A DNA stretch of 64,000 bases from Pseudomonadota bacterium (GCA_023403845.1 JAEYDL010000039.1:80959-144958); one strand, 5' to 3'; positions 45,236 through 54,548 are shown, counted from the stretch's first letter. The notes: generated from the sequence alone by a model not told the origin. Made by a program: numbers and translations.

Positions 45236-45916
45236 AAAATTCTCCTCCAAGCCAAAAATCCCGAAGATTCTGTTGTCATCCGCATTCCCTGCGATCGAAA
45301 ATCGATCGCCCCCTATACGCGCGGAGAAGTCGTTCCCCCTGACTTCTCCCAGACTATTGCGCCTGTCGGCACAATACCCCTGTACCACCCCCTGTCCATC
45401 CTCCCTTTCTTCTCGAGGCGGCGAGTTTCATGCAGAAAATCCATACCATGCCGAATGTCGACATTCGTTCTTCCTACTTTTCACATATTACTCCTCGTGT
45501 CAATATCATTTCATATTTTTTCTTGCATCCAGTTGCAAATTTATTTTAATTATATAAAATATATAATTATATTTTACAAAATCATACCAGGCCCGCTTTT
45601 CTGGCACGGTTTTTTCAGCCCGGCCGATCCATTTCTTCAATGTCGTATCAGAAAAGTTCCAGCATCGGGCAAAATATAATTTAATTTTAATAAAAGGTAA
45701 TAACTGCAATCTCCCGCAAGAGGCATGCCTCCGCATGTACTTTTCACGATTCTCATAAATTCTTTTTTTCACCTTCATCAGGACAACACCATATTGTTCT
45801 CCCTTTGCTCTTTCCTTCTTGCGTCCGGGCACAAAAAAAAGTACATAACCTGTCTTATTTCATGACAGGAATTGGGAAAAGACGAACTATTCCGCCAAGA
45901 GGATCCCGGAAGAGCA
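45236..45916. other. Divergent regulatory region, 681 bases, AT-rich
   Basis: Separates the minus-strand symporter unit from the plus-strand GntR gene. A minus-strand TTGACA lies at 45503-45498, with a poor -10. The operator palindrome at 45452-45467 lies just downstream. 45530-45580 and 45675-45710 are almost pure A/T. An inverted repeat CCTGTC/GACAGG lies at about 45849-45869 before the GntR gene. A minus-strand frame in the AT-rich part is probably chance. Confidence 0.5.
45452..45467. promoter_or_regulatory. Palindromic operator at the symporter promoter
   Basis: A perfect 16-base palindrome CGAATGTCGACATTCG, 217 bases before the symporter ATG and near the expected transcription start. 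It shares its half-sites with the lyase operator at 42594-42623, so the two units look like one regulon. Confidence 0.75.
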
Positions 45917-46567
45917 ATGGATTTCAAAAAACAAACATACAGCAATCAGGTCGCACACCATATTCGCGAAACAATCCGCAACGGTTTTCTGGTTCAGGGA
46001 GATCCCGTCAAGGAAGTATTGCTTGCGGAAACTCTTGGCATCAGCCGCGCTCCGGTCAGAGAAGCCCTCCAGACCCTCATTCAGGAAGGACTTATTACTT
46101 CCGAACCGCAGAAGGGCAAGCAGGTACGCAAGCTTACGGCCAAAGAAATCCATGACAGCTACATCGTAGGCGGTATTCTCGAGGGCGCAGGAGTGGCAGA
46201 CTCCCTTTCGGAGTGGACGGCCGCGGATATGAAGAAGCTCACGGAACTCCTCAACATCATGGAAAGACAGAGCAGACATGCGACCAGTCTGGACGAATTG
46301 GTGGATATAGACGAAGCCTTCCACGGCACGTTGCTCATGCATTGCGACAATACGCAGCTCGTGGAAATGGCCCGTTCCTCCTGCGCGACCATTTCCAAAT
46401 ACCTCTGTTACCGTTACTGGATCTCCATGTTCACGCCCCAGGAATTCTACCGCCGGCACAGCGTCATTGCGGAAGCCGTGTATTCTCGGGACGCGACGCA
46501 TGTGGAACAGACATTGCGGGCGCACTACAAGGAATCCGGAGCACGCATGGCTCAATTCGTCTTCTAG
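45917..46567 (+). CDS. GntR-family regulator with FCD domain
   Basis: A 216-residue FadR-type transcription factor. The winged helix (about 1-75) has SNQVAHHIRETIRNG and LLAETLGISRAPVREALQTLIQEGLI. The FCD ligand domain has the metal-site-like Asp and His of DIDEAFHGTLL and the His of RRHSVIAEAV. FCD regulators respond to small acids. GGAAGAG precedes ATG 45917. It is the likely regulator of the symporter-racemase-RidA-lyase genes, given the shared operators. Confidence 0.9.
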   Translation: MDFKKQTYSNQVAHHIRETIRNGFLVQGDPVKEVLLAETLGISRAPVREALQTLIQEGLITSEPQKGKQVRKLTAKEIHDSYIVGGILEGAGVADSLSEWTAADMKKLTELLNIMERQSRHATSLDELVDIDEAFHGTLLMHCDNTQLVEMARSSCATISKYLCYRYWISMFTPQEFYRRHSVIAEAVYSRDATHVEQTLRAHYKESGARMAQFVF

Positions 46568-47072
46568 ACAGCTATGCCACGATGGATTTATCATTCCATG
46601 AAACGTCATGCTGACGTATCCATTATGTCACGCTGATCCGCGATCCTTTTGGCAGGGCTTTCCCCAATCGCCGGGTCCCCGTTTCGGCGCATCCCGGATG
46701 CACACAGCAGCCCCGCCTGACAGAAAGCTCCGGCAACGCAGACCAGCCATCCGGCACGTATCCCGGCAAAGGTTCTTTGCGTATTATGAGGCCGATGAAA
46801 TGCCATCCGCATCTGGACCATTTCCGATACGAGACGTGCGATCCGGTCATGTCACCGCTGTCGTCTTCCTCCCCGGAACTCGCGGAAAGCCGTGTACGAT
46901 TCATTACTTTCAAGAATACGATCCAGCTTGTTCAAGGATTGCCCGGGGCGGCCGTCATGAGCAGCCGTGAAGCCGACCACGTTCATTCTTCAGCGAACGG
47001 GGGCAGGGACAGGCAACATCCCCGCAAGCAACCGGCTCAAGGCAACCGGCCCCGGAACGACAAGGAACAGAC
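46568..47072. other. 505-base region without a clear gene
   Basis: An inverted repeat ACGTCA-tgc-TGACGT lies at 46603-46617, just after the GntR stop. A GC-rich stretch follows, with fragments of open frame on both strands but no credible start or family. It may be decayed coding sequence. Confidence 0.4.
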
Positions 47073-47858
47073 ATGCACAATCTTTCTTATCTCGCGCACT
47101 CCGCATTATGTATCGTCGAAGCCGGGGGTGACATCATCCGCGCCAACCATGGCAAACCTCACGCTATCCGCCACAAGGGCCGAATCGACCTCGTGACCGA
47201 AACGGATCTTGCCGTAGAGACGTTTCTCAAGGAAAGGCTGAATGTTCTGCTTCCTGAAGCGGACTTTCTGGCTGAAGAAAGCGCCTCCGGGCTGACCCCT
47301 CCCGATACCTGCTGGGTCATCGACCCTGTGGATGGAACCACCAATTTTGCGCATGGCCTGCCCTTCGTGGCCATATCTGTGGCACTCCGGCGGGATGGCG
47401 AACTCGTTCTGGGCATCGTCAACGCCCCCCTGCTCGGGGAGTGCTTCATCGCCGAAAAGGGCAAGGGAGCCTGGCTGAACGGAGAATCGATCCGGGTTTC
47501 CGGAACGCCCCGGCTGGAGGATGCGCTGGTTGCCACGGGATTCCCCTATGATGTCAATCAGAGAGTGGAGACCATCCTGCGCCGGTTACGCCCTGTTCTC
47601 GTTGCCTGTCAGGGCGTCCGACGCTGCGGAGCCGCCGCTCTGGACCTTGCATGGACGGCCTGCGGACGTTTCGACGCCTATTATGAAGACGGACTCAAAC
47701 CCTGGGATGCAGCCGCCGGCGCGCTTATTCTCAAAGAGGCGGGAGGCTGTCTCACGGACATGAACGGAGGACGCTATACCCTGCTCTCCCCCGTACTGGC
47801 GTCCAACGGCGTTCTGCACGAGGCGATGTTACAGCTTCTCGCGGAAGCCTCCACCTGA
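47073..47858 (+). CDS. Inositol monophosphatase family protein
   Basis: A 261-residue Mg2+-dependent phosphatase. The metal site is complete: Glu pair in LAEESASG, WVIDPVDGTTNFAHG, and the C-terminal LKPWDAAAGALILKEAGG. Members act on inositol-1-phosphate, or on sugar and nucleotide phosphates (SuhB, CysQ branch). I cannot assign the substrate. AAGGAA precedes ATG 47073. Confidence 0.92.
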   Translation: MHNLSYLAHSALCIVEAGGDIIRANHGKPHAIRHKGRIDLVTETDLAVETFLKERLNVLLPEADFLAEESASGLTPPDTCWVIDPVDGTTNFAHGLPFVAISVALRRDGELVLGIVNAPLLGECFIAEKGKGAWLNGESIRVSGTPRLEDALVATGFPYDVNQRVETILRRLRPVLVACQGVRRCGAAALDLAWTACGRFDAYYEDGLKPWDAAAGALILKEAGGCLTDMNGGRYTLLSPVLASNGVLHEAMLQLLAEAST

Positions 47859-48056
47859 GCCTCGGAAGATTTCCGCCGGAGCGCCGCTTTCCTTCGGACG
47901 GCTCTCCGAAGCCGATACCCCGGTATCCGCTGCATCCCATCAAAAAAAACATGAAAGCAGTCCGTTGGCGGCCATCCCGGGAAATACAGGGACGCCGCTT
48001 CCGATGGCGGCAACACGTCCCGTACATCTTTTTGCATCATTTCAGGAGAACTCCAT

Positions 48057-49232
48057 ATGGCCCATTCCTTTTCCACCGTCATCGACAGAACCAACACCAA
48101 TTCGCTCAAATACGATTTCGCCGCCGAGAAAGGCAAGCCTTCGGGATTACTACCCATGTGGGTGGCCGATATGGACTTCAGAACCGTACCTCAGGTCATG
48201 GAAGCCCTCGAAAGGGCCGTCCGCCACGGCATATTCGGTTACTCCGATTCCAAACCGGACTATTTTGCGGCACTGCATGACTGGTATGCCTCCCGTTTCG
48301 ACTGGGAACTCCGCCCCGAATGGCTGATCAAGACGCCCGGCGTGGTCTATGCTCTGGCCACGGCCGTCCGCGCGCTGACCGAAAAGGGAGACGCCGTCAT
48401 GATTCAGCAACCGGTCTACTACCCGTTTTCCGGCGTGGTGCGCCGCAACGAGCGGATTCTGGTCAACAGCCCTCTTGTCCTTGAAGACGGCGTCTACCGC
48501 ATGAACTATGAGGATATGGAAGCCCGGATCGTCGAAAACGGAGTCAAACTGTTCCTTCTGTGCAGTCCCCACAATCCAGTGGGACGGGTCTGGACGCGGG
48601 ATGAGCTGACCAGGCTCGGCGACATCTGCATGAAACACGGTGTGATCGTCGTTTCCGACGAGATTCATGCCGATTTCGTCTATCCCGGTCATCGACATTT
48701 CGTGTTCGCCGGTCTGAAACCTGAATACCTTGCCCGCACCATCACCTGCACGGCCCCCAGCAAGACTTTCAATCTCGCCGGACTGCAGGCGTCGAATATT
48801 TTCATCGCCGACCCGGACATTCGCAAGACCTTTGCCTCGGAAATGCGGAAGGGTGGCGTCAGCGAGATCAATGTGCTCGGATTGACGGCCTGTCAGGCGG
48901 CATACACGCACGGCGCGGAGTGGCTGGAAGAACTCAAGGTCTATCTGGCGGACAACATCACTCTGGTGCGCAACTTCCTTGCCGAACGCCTTCCCCGGAT
49001 CCATCTTGTCGACCCTCAGGGAACCTATCTTCTCTGGCTGGATTTTCGCCGTCTGAACCTCTCGGACATGGAGCTTGACACGCTCATGGTTGACGGGGCC
49101 AAACTCTGGCTGGACCCGGGAACCATGTTCGGTCCTGAAGGCTCCGGTTTCCAGCGCGTCAACGTGGCCTGCCCCCGCGCCATCCTGCAGCGGGCTTTAG
49201 AACAGCTAGAACAGGCTGTCGGCGACAAGTAA
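48057..49232 (+). CDS. PatB/MalY-type aminotransferase, C-S beta-lyase
   Basis: A 391-residue fold-type I PLP enzyme. It begins with the PatB/MalY-like FSTVIDRTNTNSLKYD and LPMWVADMDF. PLP lysine is in CTAPSKTFNLAGLQ, and SPHNPVGRVW and VSDEIHADFVYPG are conserved. Such enzymes cleave cystathionine or cysteine, giving homocysteine or sulfide. Context with cysK supports sulfur amino-acid metabolism. AGGAGA precedes ATG 48057. Confidence 0.92.
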   Translation: MAHSFSTVIDRTNTNSLKYDFAAEKGKPSGLLPMWVADMDFRTVPQVMEALERAVRHGIFGYSDSKPDYFAALHDWYASRFDWELRPEWLIKTPGVVYALATAVRALTEKGDAVMIQQPVYYPFSGVVRRNERILVNSPLVLEDGVYRMNYEDMEARIVENGVKLFLLCSPHNPVGRVWTRDELTRLGDICMKHGVIVVSDEIHADFVYPGHRHFVFAGLKPEYLARTITCTAPSKTFNLAGLQASNIFIADPDIRKTFASEMRKGGVSEINVLGLTACQAAYTHGAEWLEELKVYLADNITLVRNFLAERLPRIHLVDPQGTYLLWLDFRRLNLSDMELDTLMVDGAKLWLDPGTMFGPEGSGFQRVNVACPRAILQRALEQLEQAVGDK

Positions 49233-49252
49233 AAACAGCAGGGCACAGCCAC

Positions 49253-49279
49253 AAAAAAGGCCGGAATAAAATCCGGCCC
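49253..49279 (-). terminator. Terminator on the minus strand
   Basis: Stem GGCCGGA/TCCGGCC (7 bp), followed on the minus strand by six Ts. It lies 155 bases beyond the cysK stop and also just after patB on the plus strand, where no T-run follows. Confidence 0.6.
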
Positions 49280-49434
49280 GAGTTCCCTTCTGCCCGATTC
49301 CCGGATAACATTCCGCCTTCCGGCGGAACCATCCGTTTGACTCGCCTGCGACAGAGGATCCACGTCAGTCAAAAGGCGAACGACCCGCCCGGTTTCTGCA
49401 CAAGAAACGACGGGCCGCCATGCAGCCGACCGCT

Positions 49435-50370
49435 TTATTCTCCGGCGAACAACGGCGTAGATAAATAGCGTTCTCCCGTATCGGGCAAAAGAACCACAAC
49501 GGTCTTGCCCGCATTTTCCGGGCGCCTGGCGATTTCAGATGCCGCCCATACCGCTGCGCCGGACGAAATTCCGATCAGCAGTCCCTCGGCAGTCGCAATA
49601 CGTCTGCCGGTACGCATGGCCGCATCATCAGGGACCAGAACTATTTCATCATAAATTGTCGTGTCCAGAACGGCCGGCACGAAACCCGCACCTATGCCCT
49701 GAATCCTGTGCGAGCCACTCCGACCTTCCGACAGGACCGGAGAACCTTTGGGTTCGACGGCCACGACCCGAATTCGAGGATTGCGCGACTTGAGGTATTC
49801 GCCGACACCCGTAATGGTGCCGCCAGTGCCAACGCCGGCCACAAAGACATCCACCTTTCCATCCGTATCCTTCCAGATTTCCGGCCCTGTGGTCGCCCGA
49901 TGCACGGCGGGATTGGCCGGATTGACGAACTGTCCCGGCATAAAAGCCCCGGGAATTTCGACGGTCAGTTCCATGGCCTTCTCAATCGCGCCCTTCATGC
50001 CTTTCGCGCCCTCCGTGAGCACGAGTTCAGCCCCATAGGCCTTCAACAGCGCCCTGCGTTCCATGCTCATAGTTTCCGGCATGGTCAGAATAATCCGGTA
50101 ACCGCGCGCCGCAGCCACCGCCGCAAGTCCGATGCCCGTATTCCCGCTGGTCGGTTCGATGATCACTGCTCCCGGCTTCAAAAGGCCCCGGCTTTCCGCA
50201 TCCTCAATCATGGCCCGGGCGATGCGGTCCTTTACGCTTCCCGCAGGATTGAAATATTCCAGTTTTCCCAGCAGCCTTGCCTCGATGCCTTCCCTTGCCG
50301 CATAGCGTCTCAGCTCGAGCAACGGCGTTCCGCCGATCAGCTCCATCACGCTTCCATAGACACGCGCCAT
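49435..50370 (-). CDS. cysK: Cysteine synthase (O-acetylserine sulfhydrylase)
   Basis: Makes cysteine from O-acetylserine and sulfide. The 311-residue PLP enzyme has the lysine in NPAGSVKDRIA, the substrate loop PTSGNTGIGLA, the PLP-phosphate loop GVGTGGTITGVG and GISSGAA. AAGGAG is followed by ATGATG; I use the second ATG (50370), 7 bases from it. A near-consensus promoter and an operator-like repeat lie just upstream. Confidence 0.94.
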   Translation of the reverse strand: MARVYGSVMELIGGTPLLELRRYAAREGIEARLLGKLEYFNPAGSVKDRIARAMIEDAESRGLLKPGAVIIEPTSGNTGIGLAAVAAARGYRIILTMPETMSMERRALLKAYGAELVLTEGAKGMKGAIEKAMELTVEIPGAFMPGQFVNPANPAVHRATTGPEIWKDTDGKVDVFVAGVGTGGTITGVGEYLKSRNPRIRVVAVEPKGSPVLSEGRSGSHRIQGIGAGFVPAVLDTTIYDEIVLVPDDAAMRTGRRIATAEGLLIGISSGAAVWAASEIARRPENAGKTVVVLLPDTGERYLSTPLFAGE

Positions 50371-50415
50371 CATCTGCTCCTTCGCAAACATTTTGTCCGC
50401 TTTAATTCATATTAT

Positions 50416-50457
50416 TTTAATATGGATTAAAATATCGCCGCATCCCGCCTCTGTCAA
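50416..50457 (-). promoter_or_regulatory. cysK promoter with overlapping inverted repeat
   Basis: On the minus strand TTGACA (50457-50452), a 17-base spacer and TATTTT (50434-50429). An inverted repeat TTTAATCCATATTAAA (50431-50416) overlaps the -10, as expected for a repressor site. The regulator is unknown. Confidence 0.7.
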
Positions 50458-50689
50458 TGAAGAATACCGCCGTACCCGCTTCTGATGCGAACGGAAAAAT
50501 ATCGTTCTCCTCCGAATCTGACGCGATCTTTTCCGATTGGCCATGATATTTTCATGAATTTCATGTCCTAGATATGTATCGCGAAAAACTCCCATCCTCT
50601 GCCCCGCTTGCCATTCACGATTCAAGCGAGTAGAGAATTTTCGCATCATCAAGGTAAAGCACCGCATCGTATCTCCCAAGGAGTCTCCC

Positions 50690-51865
50690 GTGTCCGGATG
50701 CGAAGAACGCCTGTTCACCTCCAGCTTTTTGGCCATCTGCTGCGCCAACCTTCTCATCTTCACGGCCTTCTACATGTTGTTTCCCGTACTCCCCATCTAT
50801 CTGATGGATGAACTTCAGGCCCAGAAGGGAACAATAGGCGCCATCCTTTCCGCCTATACCATCGGGACGTTGAGCATTCGCCCGATTGCGGGGTTCATGG
50901 TGGACCGTTACCCGCGCAAGGTGCTGTACGTTCTGTTTGCCGCTCTGTTCTCGCTGTTCTTTTCAGGTTATCTGCTGCTGCATGTTCTGCTGCTCATCGG
51001 TATCCTCCGCGCGCTGCACGGCCTTGCCTTCGGCATGCTGACCACCTCATCCACCACCATCGCCGTCGACATCATGCCTGTATCCAAAATCGGAACCGGG
51101 ATCGGCATTTACGGCGTAACCACCTCCACGGCCATGGCCATCGGCCCCATGCTGGGCATGCTGATACTCGAAAAGACTTCCTACCCCTTCGTATTCGCCT
51201 CATCCATGGGATGCGCCATCGCGGGCTGTCTCTGCGGCATGATGGTGCGCCACAACAAGACAATTTCTCCTGCGAAGTCCGTTTCATTGTCTCTGGACAA
51301 TTTCTTTCTCAAAAAAGGTATTCATGCCTTCTTTTCCCAGGCTCTGTGCGGCTTTTTCTACGGTCTTCTGGTCAATTTCCTTTCCGTATTCGCCCGCGAA
51401 AGAGGTATTGAACCTAACCCCGGCTTCTTTTTCTGTCTGCTCGCCATCGGTCTTATCCTGAGCCGTTTTTTTGCAGGAGGCATGATCGACAAAGGATATA
51501 TCGGCAAGCTGATCGTCGCCGGAACCCTGCTTACCGCGCTCGCGGGCCTCGTCTTCATTCTTGTACCCGGGCAATACCCTTTTTTCCTCTCCGCCGTGGG
51601 CATCGGCATGGGTTACGGAATGCTTACACCCGCGTATCAAACGTTGTTCATCAATTTCGCCAGCCCAAGCGAACGCGGAAAGGCCAATTCCACCTTCTTC
51701 ATATCCTGGGACGGCAGTATCGGACTGGCGGTCTTTCTCGGCGGTCTTGTTTCGCAGGCTTTCGGACTGCAAATCGCCTACCTGCTCGGGGTCGGACTTC
51801 TGTTCTGCTCCGTATTCTGCTTCATATATTTTACCCTGCCCGATATCCGGGCCCTGCATCGCTGA
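50690..51865 (+). CDS. MFS transporter
   Basis: A 391-residue major facilitator with 12 hydrophobic helices. The loop 2-3 motif is present as GFMVDRYPRKVLY. It resembles arabinose-efflux-type MFS proteins; the substrate is unknown. The start is GTG 50690, 9 bases after AAGGAG. It lies divergent from cysK and 33 bases from a HAD gene. Confidence 0.88.
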   Translation: MSGCEERLFTSSFLAICCANLLIFTAFYMLFPVLPIYLMDELQAQKGTIGAILSAYTIGTLSIRPIAGFMVDRYPRKVLYVLFAALFSLFFSGYLLLHVLLLIGILRALHGLAFGMLTTSSTTIAVDIMPVSKIGTGIGIYGVTTSTAMAIGPMLGMLILEKTSYPFVFASSMGCAIAGCLCGMMVRHNKTISPAKSVSLSLDNFFLKKGIHAFFSQALCGFFYGLLVNFLSVFARERGIEPNPGFFFCLLAIGLILSRFFAGGMIDKGYIGKLIVAGTLLTALAGLVFILVPGQYPFFLSAVGIGMGYGMLTPAYQTLFINFASPSERGKANSTFFISWDGSIGLAVFLGGLVSQAFGLQIAYLLGVGLLFCSVFCFIYFTLPDIRALHR

Positions 51866-51898
51866 TTCCCGACCTTGTCGCCACAGGAGAAATACGCA

Positions 51899-52381
51899 AT
51901 GACGCTTCCCGGCATTACGCTGCATATTCCCGGCTCCCAGACCATCGCGCTGCACACGCTGCTGCTGGACTACAACGGTACTCTGGCTCTGGACGGTCAG
52001 CCTGTTCCCGGCGTCAGGGAACGGCTTGACGCTCTTGCCCGTCTTGTCCGGGTAGAGGTCATCACTGCGGACACGTTCGGCTCCGTGCAGGCCGCCTTTC
52101 AGGGAACCGCCATCAATGTGCATCTGATCGGCAAGGATCAACAGGACGCAGCCAAGCTCCGCCGTCTGCACGAAGTGGGCGCAGAGGGGACGGCCGCCAT
52201 GGGCAACGGCGTCAACGACAGACTCATGCTGGCTGAAGCGGCTTTTTCAGTAGGAATTCTCGGAGATGAGGGGGCTTCCTTCGCCACCCTGCAGGCTTCC
52301 CGCGTCGTCGTGCGCCATATCTGCGATGGGCTGGATCTGCTGCTGCACCCCTTGCGCTGTACGGCCACATTACGCAATTGA
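51899..52381 (+). CDS. HAD-like protein with Asn in motif I (soluble P-type ATPase-like)
   Basis: A 160-residue HAD-fold protein. Motif I reads LLLDYNGTLAL: the nucleophile Asp is present, but the second Asp of DxD is Asn. Motif III Lys is in IGKDQQDAAKL and motif IV is GNGVNDRLML. The sequence looks like the P domain of P-type ATPases, as in the soluble P-type ATPase-like group. Phosphatase activity is uncertain because the general acid is missing. AGGAG precedes ATG 51899. Confidence 0.82.
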   Translation: MTLPGITLHIPGSQTIALHTLLLDYNGTLALDGQPVPGVRERLDALARLVRVEVITADTFGSVQAAFQGTAINVHLIGKDQQDAAKLRRLHEVGAEGTAAMGNGVNDRLMLAEAAFSVGILGDEGASFATLQASRVVVRHICDGLDLLLHPLRCTATLRN

Positions 52382-52608
52382 CGCTGCCCCTGCGCTCTTC
52401 CTGCCCTGTAATCAGATCGTTTCATCCCCATCCGGAATGCCATTCGTGCAGACATTCCGGATGGATGCCGACGCATCCTTCGGAATCTTGTCTGCAGAGC
52501 CATATTTTCTCGCCCCATGCGGCAAGAAAGAGGGCTGCCGCAGGAGCGGTTTTCACACCCTTCCGACATGGATATGAAAAACTCAGGGCCAGCGTTACCC
52601 TGACACCC

Positions 52609-53565
52609 TTATGCTCCGTTCTTCCCCTTTTGGACAAACAGACTGCATTGCTCCAGCCGTCCGTGCCGGTCATCTTCCCGATCGCGCACGATGTCCTGCG
52701 GGACAAGGTTCCCCACAAGCAAAGGCGAATCCAGATCATGTTCCGCCCTCATCCGTCGAACCCAAGCCGGACCTCGAACAGCGTAACAATAGCGACATCC
52801 GGAAGGACAGGTATCATAAACGCCGATATCCACACTGGCCGCACACCCGCAATACGGTCGCTGATTCCGATCCCGCGGGGGCCTGCTTCCCGTCAGACGT
52901 TCCACCAGCTCGCCATCAATGCAGCGGGCGGGGACAATACCCAAACGGGATGCATCCAGAGACTCCGCGCACAGGCGTAACTCCATCCCATTCCTGACGC
53001 CCAGTTCCGCAAACCTTTCCAGCAGACACATTGCCGTCTCGTCGGAAGGACGCACCATACCGCACTCACGAACTGCGCCGCGAATCTTCGCATACAGATC
53101 AAGGAAACTTACAGTACATACCCGCGTATATCCTGCAAGAATCCGCGCGATTGCTTCGAACCGTTCCAGATGCCAATCCAGGGTATAACAGTCCGTCAAC
53201 AAAACAGGATCGTACCGCCATAACGTCCGCTCCGGACCTATCTTTCGGGCAAGCTGTCTGAAAGCTTCCAGCAGCCTCTCCCTATCCGGCAGACAAGGTT
53301 CCAGATCTTTCCCATAAGCTGTCAGTGTAAACTGAAAATAAAAAGGAATACCACCCAGTTCTTCAAGTCTGGGCAGGATGGGCAAGGGATTTTTGGTCCA
53401 GAAGACGATGCAGTCCTTCGGCGTCAGAATGACCCGGCTTACCTGCGTAAGGCGCATGGGATTCCGGACGCACACATAACCTTCCCGGACCCGGCGCAGA
53501 AACCATTCCGTGTACCATGCCGGAATATCAGTTCTCCTGCTAGCGCTGATGATCATGACGGACAT
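52609..53565 (-). CDS. DUF1848 family protein
   Basis: A 318-residue protein with the family start SASRRTDIPAWYTEWFLRRVREGYV, then FWTKNPLPILPRLEEL. A C-terminal cysteine cluster (YCGCAASVDIGVYDTCPSGC, then RYCYA) suggests an iron-sulfur or zinc centre. Function of the family is unknown. ATG 53565 or Met4 (53556) can start it; AAAAGG lies close to both. Confidence 0.85.
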   Translation of the reverse strand: MSVMIISASRRTDIPAWYTEWFLRRVREGYVCVRNPMRLTQVSRVILTPKDCIVFWTKNPLPILPRLEELGGIPFYFQFTLTAYGKDLEPCLPDRERLLEAFRQLARKIGPERTLWRYDPVLLTDCYTLDWHLERFEAIARILAGYTRVCTVSFLDLYAKIRGAVRECGMVRPSDETAMCLLERFAELGVRNGMELRLCAESLDASRLGIVPARCIDGELVERLTGSRPPRDRNQRPYCGCAASVDIGVYDTCPSGCRYCYAVRGPAWVRRMRAEHDLDSPLLVGNLVPQDIVRDREDDRHGRLEQCSLFVQKGKNGA

Positions 53566-54007
53566 CCTTTTTCTTTCCCGTTTCCGTACCAGTTCCGTCT
53601 TTTTTCCCGGCGACGCGCCACGGTCAGGAACAAGAGGAGCTTCATATCATTCGACATGTTTCGTTTCCGTGGGACTTCAGGGAACTCTTGTCTTTCAGCA
53701 ATCTTCCTTATCAGGAACTATCGCTGCTGCAGCTCCATCCCCTGATTTCGGCATCTTCATAAAATGATATGATCCCCTCGCCGCGGAATCAACAGCATGG
53801 CATTGACATCATCCCTGCAAGATTTCGCCTTTTTCATAATTGGGGAAAACGCTTTTCATCAATATATCCGAATAAAAAATATATTTTTTCACACTGGTTA
53901 CCTGTCCTGAAGTTGATCCACCAGAAGAAATGCTTTTCATGCAGTCGCCCCAGACAGGTGGCCTTCCATATCTGACGTCGCATTTCCTCAACAGTCTGCC
54001 CTCATAA
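53566..54007. other. Intergenic region before the Ros gene terminator
   Basis: No gene seen. AT-rich around 53860-53890. Short open frames here lack ribosome sites and family resemblance. Confidence 0.4.
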
Positions 54008-54044
54008 CAAAAAACGGACGAAAACCACAGGTTCCCGTCCGTTT
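54008..54044 (-). terminator. Terminator after the Ros/MucR gene
   Basis: On the minus strand, AAACGGACG/CGTCCGTTT (9 bp) ends in a run of six Ts, 22 bases after the regulator stop. Confidence 0.85.
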
Positions 54045-54065
54045 GCCATTTCAGTTTCAGATCAA

Positions 54066-54548
54066 CTATTTGATGACGCGATTCTTTGCGGCCAGAGCCT
54101 TTTCGATGTTCTTCTTCATCTTTATGTACTGCTCTTTGCTCATAAGTGGCTGATCTGGAGCAAAACCGCACAGCTTCTTGTAATCGTCCACACTGATTTC
54201 ATGCGTGGCCAGATGACGGGAGGTCAGAGAGCTGAACTCCCGACCGCACAAACAACATTTGATGGAAGTGTCGGTGATGGAATCGACCGGCTTCACCTTC
54301 AGATCCCGTTTGGAATATTTCTTTTTGGGAGCTTCCTGCTCCACGGGCTGTTCCTCTGCAGAAGCGACTTCAGGTTCACTTACCTGAATCTCCAGAGGTT
54401 CTGTGGAGTTGGCATCTCTCACAGCCAGCTTGTTGTTGGCCTGAATGATCCCGGCCTTCAACGCTGCAAACTGTTCAATGATGAACTGCGTGTTCTGCTC
54501 GGGATAGCGATCCATGACAAGCTTAAGAATTTCGGCATCGGTAATCAT
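54066..54548 (-). CDS. Ros/MucR-family zinc-finger regulator
   Basis: A 160-residue protein. The C-terminal half has the prokaryotic zinc finger with a C-x2-C pair (KCCLCGREF) and an H-x3-H pair (SRHLATHE), followed by the MucR-like DYKKLCGFAPDQPLMSKEQY. The N-terminal half is acidic and probably helical. Ros/MucR proteins repress or silence promoters, often in AT-rich DNA. AGGAG precedes ATG 54548. Confidence 0.9.
   Translation of the reverse strand: MITDAEILKLVMDRYPEQNTQFIIEQFAALKAGIIQANNKLAVRDANSTEPLEIQVSEPEVASAEEQPVEQEAPKKKYSKRDLKVKPVDSITDTSIKCCLCGREFSSLTSRHLATHEISVDDYKKLCGFAPDQPLMSKEQYIKMKKNIEKALAAKNRVIK

Noticed and set aside
45506..45832. Minus-strand 108-codon open frame in the AT-rich region upstream of the GntR gene
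   Set aside because: Long AT-rich stretches give chance frames. There is no good ribosome site and no family resemblance.
46606..46821. Minus-strand 71-codon frame with one hydrophobic segment (GWLVCVAGAFCQAGLL)
   Set aside because: It has no Shine-Dalgarno or recognisable family. It may be a decayed remnant.
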